A stretch of DNA of 64,000 nt from Devosia oryzisoli (lineage in GTDB: Bacteria; Pseudomonadota; Alphaproteobacteria; Rhizobiales; Devosiaceae): assembly GCF_014837245.1 (NCBI RefSeq), contig NZ_JACYFU010000002.1:186001-250000 (forward strand), given 5' to 3'. The position numbers were made by a program, and so were the translations under genes. Under the pieces are notes generated by a model. That model was not told where the DNA came from. It did not search any database and was given only the letters and a program-made list of their open reading frames with translations. This document shows, piece by piece, positions 57,558-64,000 of the stretch; positions within the stretch are counted from its first letter, which is position 1, and every line of letters begins with the position of its first letter.

Positions 57558-57935
57558 TCAGTAGCTCAGCGGCGGGTTGGGGGTCTGTTCCGGCTCGGCC
57601 AGGCGCATGGTGTCGGTATTGTCGGCATCCAGGCTCTGGTAGGCGCGGAAGGCCAGCACCAGCAGAAAGGCGAACATCGAAAAGCCGATGACGATGGCAG
57701 TGAGGATCAGCGCCTGCGGCAGCGGATTGGCGATCGGGCCGGACGGCTGCTCCAGCGCCGAAGGAATGATCGGCGCCACCTCGCGCGTCACCCGGCCGGC
57801 GGTGAAGATCAGCAGATTTACGCCATTGCCCAGGATGGTCATGCCGATCAGCATGCGGATCACCGAGCGCGAGAGGAGCAGGTACACCCCCATGGCGATA
57901 AAGAGCCCGACGAGCGCGGCCAGCACGTAGTCCAT
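57558..57935 (-). CDS. mrpC: Mrp/Pha antiporter subunit C (NuoK-like)
   Basis: The protein has 125 residues from the ATG at 57935 (MDYVLAALVGLFIAMGVYLL), three membrane segments, with LIGMTILGNGVNLLIFTAGR and DPLPQALILTAIVIGFSM-like family wording (here ANPLPQALILTAIVIGFSMF). Homologous to NuoK. The ATG shares a base with the mrpB stop (TGATG). A longer frame to 58004 is unlikely because it overlaps mrpB. Confidence 0.93.
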   Translation of the reverse strand: MDYVLAALVGLFIAMGVYLLLSRSVIRMLIGMTILGNGVNLLIFTAGRVTREVAPIIPSALEQPSGPIANPLPQALILTAIVIGFSMFAFLLVLAFRAYQSLDADNTDTMRLAEPEQTPNPPLSY

Positions 57936-58360
57936 CAGAGCTCCTCCTCGCGATCGCTTTCGAGCGCCAGCGCAATGGCCGAAATGGTGCCGAAGACCAC
58001 GCAATAGACGCCGATATCGAAGAACAGCGGCGTCGAGAGCGGGATGGTCGTTTCACCGATCGGCAGGTAGAGCCAGATGCTAGTCATGAAGGGCGACGCG
58101 GTAAAAAGGCTCAGCACGCCGGTGAACCCGGCAAGGAACACGCCGAAGCCGGCAATGGCCATGGGGTCGACCCGCAGTGCCTGCCGCACCGTGGCGACCC
58201 CCGAGGCCATGCCGAAAACGCCGATGGCGGCCGCGCCGATCAGCCCGCCGATAAAGCCGCCCCCCGGCTCGTTATGCCCGCGCAGGCAGACATAGACGGA
58301 AAAGACCAGCATAGTCGCGACGATGAGCGGCGCGATGGTGCGAAAGATGATGGTGTTCAT
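57935..58360 (-). CDS. mrpB: Mrp/Pha antiporter subunit B
   Basis: The protein has 141 residues and four membrane segments: MNTIIFRTIAPLIVATMLVF, RGHNEPGGGFIGGLIGAAAI and STPLFFDIGVYCVVFGTISA are classic MrpB wording. It is a separate gene here, whereas in Sinorhizobium the A and B parts are fused. The ATG at 58360 overlaps the mrpA stop by four bases. Confidence 0.93.
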   Translation of the reverse strand: MNTIIFRTIAPLIVATMLVFSVYVCLRGHNEPGGGFIGGLIGAAAIGVFGMASGVATVRQALRVDPMAIAGFGVFLAGFTGVLSLFTASPFMTSIWLYLPIGETTIPLSTPLFFDIGVYCVVFGTISAIALALESDREEEL

Positions 58361-60780
58361 GCCTCGGCCTCCGTGACCCGGTGGTTCGGCTCCGTCGGGT
58401 CTGCCGATCGCGGTGGCAGCGGTGCCTTGCGGCGGCGCAGCAGCGCCAGGATGGCGATGCCGGCGCCCATCACTACCGAGATTTCGCCCAGCGTATCGAA
58501 GCCGCGGTAGTCGACGAGGATCACGTTGACGATGTTGTGCCCATGCGCGATCGGCACGCTGGTCTGGGTGAAGAAATCCGACAGGCGCGTGTCGAGCGTT
58601 CCGGTCAGCACCAGCATCAGCAGCAGGCTCACCCCGGCCCCGCAGACGATGGCCAGCGTCCCGTCGCGCGCCCAGTCCTCGAACGGCCGGTGGTCGCGCT
58701 CGTCGAGCCTGAGGCGCGTCATGACCAGCGCCAGGATCACAACTGAAAGGATTTCCACCATGAATTGGGTGAAGGCCAGGTCCGGCGCGCCGAACAGCAG
58801 GAAGATCATGGCCAGCGCCGTGCCCTGCGCCCCCAGCGAGAGGATGGCGACGAGGCGCGTGCCCGCGATCAGCACGGCGACGAGGCCAAGGACCGCGAGC
58901 AGGATGATGCCCCATTCGTAGGGCTGCAGCCCGGGCAGCACCAGCCGCTTGGACCAGTCGCCCAGGTCGGCCGCCGGCACCAGCCAGTCGAAGCCGCCAA
59001 AGGCAAACATCGGGCCGAACACCGCCAGCGCCAGGCCGGCAAAAACCACGGTCAGGTAGAATTCGAGCTGGCCGTGGTGGAAGAAGCGCGTCACCGCCCC
59101 GGCAAAACGGATGAGGCCGAACATCACCGCATCGAACACCGTGTCGGCCGTCCAGCCAAGGCCCTGCTCGAAGCGCCGCAGCAGCGTGCGCATCGTGTCG
59201 GCCTGCCGGTAGAACAGAATGCCCAGCGCCCAGGTCAGTGCCGAGAGCCAGAGCAGCGGGCTGGTGAGGTCGATGGCGAGCGACAGATGGCTCTTGACCG
59301 TCTCGCCCAGCACGGCCGAGGCGGCCGGCACCAGCACGTCGTGCCCCACCCAGTCGGGCAGCAGCCCTGCGACGATACCCCCGGCGCCGAGCAGGATCGG
59401 CCCGGCCAGCATGGCGATCGGCGCCTCGTGTGGCGGCTTGGGCGTCGGCGCCAAATCCCCCAGGAACGGCCGGATCAGCACCAGCAGGGCAACACCGGCG
59501 AGCAGGGCATTGCCCAGCACCAGCACGATCAGCGCCAGCGCGGTCTCCCACTGGCCACCGATGAGCCCCAGATACATCTCTTCCTTGGCAAAGTACCCTA
59601 TGGTCAGCGGCAGGCCGATCATCGACAGCGCCGCCAGCCCCGCGCCGATAAAGGTCACCGGCATCTTGTCGGCCAACCCCCGTAGCGTGGTGATATCGCG
59701 CGTGCCCGTTTCGTGGTCCACCGCCCCGGCGACCATGAAGAGGCCGGCCTTGTAGAGCGCATGGGCCAGGAAATAGACCGCCATGGCGGCGATCGAGGCT
59801 TCGGTGCCGAGCCCGATCAGCAGCACGAGAAGGCCCAGCGACGCGATGGTCGACTGCGCCAGGATCTGCTTGAGGTCGGTCTGCCGCAGCGAGCCCAGCG
59901 CGCCCCAGAGCAGCGTCACCCCGCCGATGATGGTGAGCGTCAGCGTCCAGGCCTCGGTGCCGCCCAGCGACGGCGACATGCGCGCCAGCAGATACACGCC
60001 CGCCTGCACCATGGTGGCCGAATGAAGGAATGCCGAAACCGGCGTCGGCGCCTCCATGGCGTTGGGCAGCCAGAAATGCAGCGGAAACTGCGCCGACTTG
60101 GTGAACGCGCCCCCCAGGATGCAGACCAGCACCGCCCCATAGAGGCCCGAGCCGCGCAGCACCTCGCCCATGCCCCGCACCGCGCTCAGGTCCCAGCTTC
60201 CGGCGATCTGATGGATGAGGATGCCGCCGGCCAGGAGGAACATGCCGCCGATATTGGTGATGACCAGCGCCTGGATGGCGCCGCGCCGCGCCGCCTGCCG
60301 CCCATGGTCGAACCCGATCAGCAGGAACGAGGTGATCGAGGTCAGTTCCCAGAAGGTGAACAGCGCGAGGAGACTGTCCGACAGCACCAGTCCCAGCATG
60401 GCGCCCATGAAGGCGAGGATGAACCCGAAGAACCGCCCCTGATGCGGATGCCCCTTCAGGTACGCCCCCGAATAGAGCACGACCAGCGCGCCGATGCCGG
60501 AGATGGTGAGCGCGAACAGCAGGCTCAGCCCGTCGACGAAAAAGCTCAGGCGAATGTCGTAGGAGGGGATCCAGTCGAGGCCAGCACTGATCGTCCCGCC
60601 CGAAACGATCGGCTCAACGAAGCCGAGCAGATAAAGAAAGATTCCCCCCGGCACGAGCGCCAGAATCCAGCCACTTACGGGCCGGATGAAGCGGTGCACG
60701 AAGGGCGCGACGAAGGCGGCGAGAAAGGGCACCAGCGCGACCAGCAACAGGCTCGTGTCCAGGCTCAACCCCAAATCCAT
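58357..60780 (-). CDS. mrpA: Mrp/Pha antiporter subunit A (NuoL-like)
   Basis: The protein has 807 residues from the ATG at 60780 (MDLGLSLDTSLLLVALVPFL). The N-terminal about 500 residues are a NuoL/ND5-like proton-pumping module: LFTFWELTSITSFLLIGFDH, FTKSAQFPLHFWLPNAMEAP, TPVSAFLHSATMVQAGVYLL. The C-terminal part adds MrpA-specific MbhD/DUF4040 and MbhE-like segments (LAFTQFMVEILSVVILALVM, VNVILVDYRGFDTLGEISVV). It is first in the operon mrpABCDEFG, which should exchange Na+ or K+ for H+ and aid pH and salt tolerance. A frame extension to 60852 is unlikely. Confidence 0.95.
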   Translation of the reverse strand: MDLGLSLDTSLLLVALVPFLAAFVAPFVHRFIRPVSGWILALVPGGIFLYLLGFVEPIVSGGTISAGLDWIPSYDIRLSFFVDGLSLLFALTISGIGALVVLYSGAYLKGHPHQGRFFGFILAFMGAMLGLVLSDSLLALFTFWELTSITSFLLIGFDHGRQAARRGAIQALVITNIGGMFLLAGGILIHQIAGSWDLSAVRGMGEVLRGSGLYGAVLVCILGGAFTKSAQFPLHFWLPNAMEAPTPVSAFLHSATMVQAGVYLLARMSPSLGGTEAWTLTLTIIGGVTLLWGALGSLRQTDLKQILAQSTIASLGLLVLLIGLGTEASIAAMAVYFLAHALYKAGLFMVAGAVDHETGTRDITTLRGLADKMPVTFIGAGLAALSMIGLPLTIGYFAKEEMYLGLIGGQWETALALIVLVLGNALLAGVALLVLIRPFLGDLAPTPKPPHEAPIAMLAGPILLGAGGIVAGLLPDWVGHDVLVPAASAVLGETVKSHLSLAIDLTSPLLWLSALTWALGILFYRQADTMRTLLRRFEQGLGWTADTVFDAVMFGLIRFAGAVTRFFHHGQLEFYLTVVFAGLALAVFGPMFAFGGFDWLVPAADLGDWSKRLVLPGLQPYEWGIILLAVLGLVAVLIAGTRLVAILSLGAQGTALAMIFLLFGAPDLAFTQFMVEILSVVILALVMTRLRLDERDHRPFEDWARDGTLAIVCGAGVSLLLMLVLTGTLDTRLSDFFTQTSVPIAHGHNIVNVILVDYRGFDTLGEISVVMGAGIAILALLRRRKAPLPPRSADPTEPNHRVTEAEA

Positions 60781-60985
60781 TACCCCCGGCGCGTCGAACG
60801 ATTCCTCGGCATTACTGCGGTGCGACCTTAACCATTGGGGATTGCACGACAAGCGTAATCGGCCGCGTGTGGCGATCCGTCCAAAGGTTTCCGCTGCTGC
60901 CCCCCGGTCTGGCTTTCCCCACGCCGGGGGCCTATGTGCTGTGCACCCGCCTCGACCACTTCAGCTCAAATCGTCCGGAAAGACC
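60781..60985. other. Divergent promoter region between mrpA and ptrB
   Basis: About 205 bases with no convincing gene. It includes a TTAACC half-site on the forward strand near 60828-60833, possibly half of a CtrA box but without its partner, and several GC-rich short inverted repeats. It must hold promoters for both the mrp operon and ptrB. Confidence 0.45.
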
Positions 60986-63061
60986 ATGGTCCAGCCACCC
61001 CTCGCCAAGCGCATCGCCCATTCATCGAGCCATCATGGCATTGTCCGTGAGGACCCATGGGCGTGGCTCCGCGCCGACAACTGGCAGGAGGTGATGCAGA
61101 AGCCCGAGGTGCTGGACGAAGAAATTCGCGCCTATCTCGAAGCCGAGAACGCCTACTACGAAGACCATTTCGGCAAACCGACGGCGGATTTGCAGGATCG
61201 GATCTATCGCGAGATTCGCGGGCGCATCAAGGAAGACGACAGCGGCGTCGCCTCGCCCCACGGCCCCTTCGCCTATAATTCGCGCATGATCGAAGGCCAG
61301 CAATACCCGCTGGTCGTGCGCACGCCGCGCGCAGGCGGTGCCGAAACCGTGCTGCTCGATTGCAACAAGGAAGCGGGCGAGGGCTATTTCGGCTTTGCCG
61401 GGGCCAGCCACGACGACACCCACCGCTACCTCGCCTGGGCGGCCGACCGGGCCGGCTCGGAATATTACGACATCGTCGTGCGCGATCTCGACACCGGCAT
61501 CGACAGCGAGGAGATCATCCGCGGCACCGCCGGAGGCTATGTCTGGTCCAACGACAGCCGGGCCATCTACTACACCGAATACGACGACAACCACCGCCCC
61601 TGGCGCATCCGGCGCCACGACATCGGCACCGCCCAGGCCGATGATCCGGTGATCTACGAAGAACGTGATCCGGGCTTCTTCGTCAGCGTCGGCAAGACCC
61701 TTTCGGACAAGTTCATCGTCATCGACGCGCATGACCACCAGACCAGCGAGGTCTGGCTGATCGACGCGGCGACGGGCGGCCAGCCGCGCTGCGTCTCCCC
61801 GCGCCAGACGGATCGTGAATACGAGATCGACGAACGCAGCGGCACGCTCTTCATCCGCACCAACGCCGATGGCGCCGAAGACTTCAAGATCGTCACCGCC
61901 CCGGCAGACGATCCGGGTTCGGAAAACTGGGTCGACCTCGTGCCCCATCGGCAGGGCGTGCTGATCCTCGACCTCATCGTCCTGTCCAACCACATGCTGC
62001 GCCTCGAGCGCTTCAACGGCCTGCCGCGCATCGTGGTGCGCGACCTGCGCACCGATCGGGAAGAGACTGTCCATTTCGAGGAAGATGCCTATTCGCTCGG
62101 CATGTCGGTCGGCTACGAATTCGACACCTCCGTCTTCCGCCTCACCTATTCCTCCCCCACCACGCCGCAGCAGACCTTCGACGTCGATCTCGAAACCGGG
62201 GAGCGTACCCTCCTCAAGACGCAGGAAGTGCCCTCCGGCCACGATCCTGACGACTACGAGACGCGGCGGCTGTTCGCCCGCGCGCCTGACGGAGAAGAGG
62301 TCCCGGTGACGCTTCTCTATCGCAAGGGCCTCGTCCTCGATGGGTCCAATCCGACCCTGCTCTACGGCTATGGCGCCTATGGCATGAGCATGCCGGCGGC
62401 GTTTTCCGTCTCCGTCCTGTCGCTGGTCGATCGCGGCTTCGTCTATGCCATCGCCCACGTCCGGGGCGGCATGGAAAAGGGCTATCGCTGGTATCGGCTC
62501 GGCCGGCGCGAGCACAAGACCAACACCTTCACCGATTTCATCGCCGCCGCCGAAATGCTGATCGAGAAGGGCTATACCGCCAAGGGCCAGATCGTCGCGC
62601 AGGGCGGATCGGCGGGCGGCATGCTGATGGGCGCCATCGCCAATATGCGGCCCGAGCTCTGGGCCGGCATCGTGGCGCAGGTGCCGTTCGTGGACGTGCT
62701 CAACACCATGCTGGACGACACGCTCCCCCTCACCCCGCCCGAGTGGCCCGAATGGGGCAATCCCATCACCTCGATCGAGGACTATCGGCGCATTGCCGCC
62801 TATGCCCCCTACGAGCAGGTCAGCGCCCAGGCCTACCCGCCGATCTTCGCCCTTGCCGGCCTCACCGATCCGCGCGTCACCTATTGGGAGCCGGCCAAAT
62901 GGGTTGCGCGGCTGCGCGCCACCGGGCTGGGCGAGGCGCCGCTCTACCTGCGCACCAATATGGGTGCGGGCCACGGCGGCGCATCGGGCCGCTTCGACCG
63001 GCTCAAGGAAACGGCCATGTGCTATGCCTTCGCCATCAAGTCTGCCGGCCTCGACGGTTAG
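60986..63061 (+). CDS. ptrB: Oligopeptidase B
   Basis: Prolyl-oligopeptidase-family (S9A) serine peptidase that cuts short peptides after Arg or Lys. The protein has 691 residues from the ATG at 60986 (MVQPPLAKRIAHSSSHHGIV), with GGAAAGA upstream; the frame is open to 60686 but overlaps mrpA. The N-terminal beta-propeller (about 70-400) includes DPWAWLRADNW. The catalytic domain has GYGAYGMSMPAAFS, Ser542 in GGSAGG, Asp628 in LTDPRV and His663 in AGHGG. Cytoplasmic: no signal peptide. Confidence 0.95.
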   Translation: MVQPPLAKRIAHSSSHHGIVREDPWAWLRADNWQEVMQKPEVLDEEIRAYLEAENAYYEDHFGKPTADLQDRIYREIRGRIKEDDSGVASPHGPFAYNSRMIEGQQYPLVVRTPRAGGAETVLLDCNKEAGEGYFGFAGASHDDTHRYLAWAADRAGSEYYDIVVRDLDTGIDSEEIIRGTAGGYVWSNDSRAIYYTEYDDNHRPWRIRRHDIGTAQADDPVIYEERDPGFFVSVGKTLSDKFIVIDAHDHQTSEVWLIDAATGGQPRCVSPRQTDREYEIDERSGTLFIRTNADGAEDFKIVTAPADDPGSENWVDLVPHRQGVLILDLIVLSNHMLRLERFNGLPRIVVRDLRTDREETVHFEEDAYSLGMSVGYEFDTSVFRLTYSSPTTPQQTFDVDLETGERTLLKTQEVPSGHDPDDYETRRLFARAPDGEEVPVTLLYRKGLVLDGSNPTLLYGYGAYGMSMPAAFSVSVLSLVDRGFVYAIAHVRGGMEKGYRWYRLGRREHKTNTFTDFIAAAEMLIEKGYTAKGQIVAQGGSAGGMLMGAIANMRPELWAGIVAQVPFVDVLNTMLDDTLPLTPPEWPEWGNPITSIEDYRRIAAYAPYEQVSAQAYPPIFALAGLTDPRVTYWEPAKWVARLRATGLGEAPLYLRTNMGAGHGGASGRFDRLKETAMCYAFAIKSAGLDG

Positions 63062-63127
63062 GCGACCGAGCCCGTCGATAAGATGGTCGAGGAAGCGCCC
63101 GCGAACGCTCTTCCGCGCAGTCCTGCA

Positions 63128-63163
63128 AAATGGCGACCGGTCCGATCGGCCGCCATTTCTTTT
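63128..63163 (+). terminator. Intrinsic terminator after ptrB
   Basis: AATGGCG and CCG arms pair with CGG and CGCCATT with a one-base bulge on each side and a central loop, followed by TCTTTT. It lies about 67 bases after the ptrB stop. The stem is good and the T-tract moderate. Confidence 0.65.
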
Positions 63164-63235
63164 GCCGCGTTTACCTTGAGCGGCATTGTGTAGGGATAAG
63201 CCGCACTCGTCCCTTCAACCGGTCACCCGCCCGTG

Positions 63236-63251
63236 TTAACGAACCCTTAAC
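63236..63251 (+). promoter_or_regulatory. Perfect CtrA box TTAA-N7-TTAAC
   Basis: TTAACGAACCCTTAAC matches the full CtrA recognition consensus. It ends 17 bases before the GTG of the receiver-domain gene and just before its AAGGAG. The closeness to the start codon implies either a very short leader, so CtrA would sit over or next to the -10 region and repress, or a slightly later true start. Confidence 0.65.
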
Positions 63252-63267
63252 TCTTTAAGGAGCGTTC

Positions 63268-63807
63268 GTGACAGGCAAGACCGTCGCCATCCTGGCTGGC
63301 AATCCGGCCCTCAGTGCGTTGCTGACCATGGTCCTGGCCGGGGATACGCGCCTGCGCGTCCGGCCCTTCGAGGGCGAGCGGGAGCTGGTCTCCTATATGG
63401 GCATCGCGCCGCTCGACATGCTGGTCATCGATTTCGACCGCGAAGATCGTCCCGCCTACGAGATCGTTGAAGCGATCCGCCTCAACCCCTCTCTGGTCTC
63501 GCGCGATCTGCCCGTCATCGGCCTCACCCGCGCCATCACGCCTCCGATGCGCGAACAGACCATCAGCGCCGGCATCGATGAGGTCCTCGTCAAGCCGATG
63601 TCGCCGCGTCACCTGCTGCAGCGCGTCCAGGCCCGGCTCCTGCACCGCAGCGTCGTTGGCCTTTTGGGCTCCGGCTATCGCGGTCCCGAGCGCCGCGATC
63701 GCGTGCCGTTCCGGCAGCCCGACATTCGCCCGGCGCGCCGCAGCACCGACAATGTCGTGCCGCTCTTCCCCGACCGTCGCCAGCGCGAAGCCGAGCCCCT
63801 TCACTAA
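63268..63807 (+). CDS. Receiver-domain response regulator-like protein
   Basis: The protein has 179 residues from a GTG with a strong AAGGAG upstream. The receiver domain (1-125) keeps Asp55/Asp57 in MLVIDFDRED, Thr87 in GLTRAI and Lys109 in VLVKPMSP. The N-terminal acidic pair that binds Mg2+ is replaced (ILAGNPALS), so phosphorylation is doubtful. A basic, Arg/Pro-rich tail (GYRGPERRDRVPFRQPDIRP) has no output domain. It is expected to be a cytoplasmic signalling adaptor, perhaps in the CtrA circuit given the CtrA box. Confidence 0.82.
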   Translation: MTGKTVAILAGNPALSALLTMVLAGDTRLRVRPFEGERELVSYMGIAPLDMLVIDFDREDRPAYEIVEAIRLNPSLVSRDLPVIGLTRAITPPMREQTISAGIDEVLVKPMSPRHLLQRVQARLLHRSVVGLLGSGYRGPERRDRVPFRQPDIRPARRSTDNVVPLFPDRRQREAEPLH

Positions 63808-63809
63808 CG

Positions 63810-64000
63810 CTATTTGCGCTGCGCCAGCAGCCAGCTGATCTTGTTCCAGAGATCGTCGACGCTGTCGGCGAACTGCACCTTGCGGTCGTGGCCCGAAACG
63901 CTGTGCGCCAAGACGTCGGCGGCAAACCCGCGCATCGCTTCGAAGGCCCGGTGCCGGTTGAGCATCACCACCGGCACGCCCTGCCCCGCTGCCCACGCCC
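63810..64000 (-). CDS. C-terminal fragment of an unidentified protein
   Basis: The gene runs off the window end; only the last 63 or so codons are seen. The frame ends with TAG at 63810-63812. The readable part, AWAAGQGVPVVMLNRHRAFE, then AMRGFAADVLAHSVSGHDRK and VQFADSVDDLWNKISWLLAQ, looks like an ordinary soluble alpha/beta C-terminus. I do not recognise the family. It converges on the receiver gene with two bases between the stop codons. Confidence 0.6.
   Translation of the reverse strand, partial: AWAAGQGVPVVMLNRHRAFEAMRGFAADVLAHSVSGHDRKVQFADSVDDLWNKISWLLAQRK

Noticed and set aside
55943..57691. A 582-residue forward frame opposite mrpD
   Set aside because: Shadow of mrpD: a highly charged His/Arg/Gln translation with no domain, while MrpD motifs are clear on the other strand.
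60828..60833. CtrA site between mrpA and ptrB
   Set aside because: Only a single TTAACC half-site is present, and no second TTAA at the correct spacing.
61022..62974. A 650-residue reverse frame opposite ptrB
   Set aside because: Shadow of ptrB, whose catalytic triad and propeller are on the forward strand.
63247..63996. A 249-residue reverse frame at the window end
   Set aside because: It covers the receiver-domain gene antisense. The correct reverse frame there is the partial gene ending at 63810.

Overview
The window is GC-rich chromosomal DNA from an alphaproteobacterium of the Hyphomicrobiales (Rhizobiales), most probably Devosia-like. The pointers are a MucR/Ros regulator, a FeuP/FeuQ-type two-component pair with a small periplasmic partner, a ccmIEFH-degP-regulator-kinase-glnE block arranged as in rhizobia, CtrA-type TTAA-N7-TTAA boxes, a seven-gene Mrp/Pha antiporter operon, and a complete RcGTA-like gene transfer agent (GTA) cluster. 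No rRNA, tRNA, CRISPR array, insertion sequence or integrase was seen. The genus is an inference from gene content, not from an alignment.

1-12.7 kb: a DivJ/PleC-type histidine kinase converges on a long leftward block. Read in transcription order, that block is ccmI-ccmE-ccmF-ccmH (cytochrome c maturation), degP, an OmpR-family regulator, its kinase, and glnE. 12.8-17.6 kb: a rightward pair related to heterotetrameric sarcosine oxidase, but with degenerate cofactor sites, then a leftward unknown gene and a surface-antigen-like lipoprotein. 17.6-20.0 kb: leftward feuN-feuP-feuQ.

20.1-35.2 kb: a leftward GTA cluster with recognisable counterparts of RcGTA genes g1 to g15, including g3.5 and g10.1. 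It ends in a lysis gene with an N-terminal GH108 muramidase and a C-terminal holin-like tail, and the tail has its own Shine-Dalgarno sequence and ATG. Four spacers in the cluster carry dispersed palindromic repeats. A textbook intrinsic terminator lies between the portal gene and g3.5. A small KTSC-domain gene diverges from the head of the cluster.

35.6-52.2 kb: an MFS transporter, DUF2254 membrane protein, YegD-like Hsp70, degenerate GGDEF protein, YcgN, class A penicillin-binding protein, a DUF1214/DUF1254 pair, ChrA, a lipoprotein, DUF2336, DUF1491, a peptidoglycan-binding membrane protein and a second DivJ-like kinase. 52.4-54.7 kb: DUF5330-like, sufE, DUF6456, a DnaA-domain-IV-like protein and mucR, an order familiar from rhizobia. 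54.8-60.8 kb: mrpABCDEFG, mostly with 1-4 base stop/start overlaps. 61-64 kb: oligopeptidase B, a receiver-domain protein behind a perfect CtrA box, and the 3' part of an unidentified gene.

The themes are envelope biology and stress (DegP, FeuNPQ, PBP, Mrp, lipoproteins), cell-cycle-type signalling (two DivJ/PleC-like kinases, CtrA boxes) and a domesticated phage. All assignments come from reading the sequence, and family names rest on motif recognition rather than database searches.
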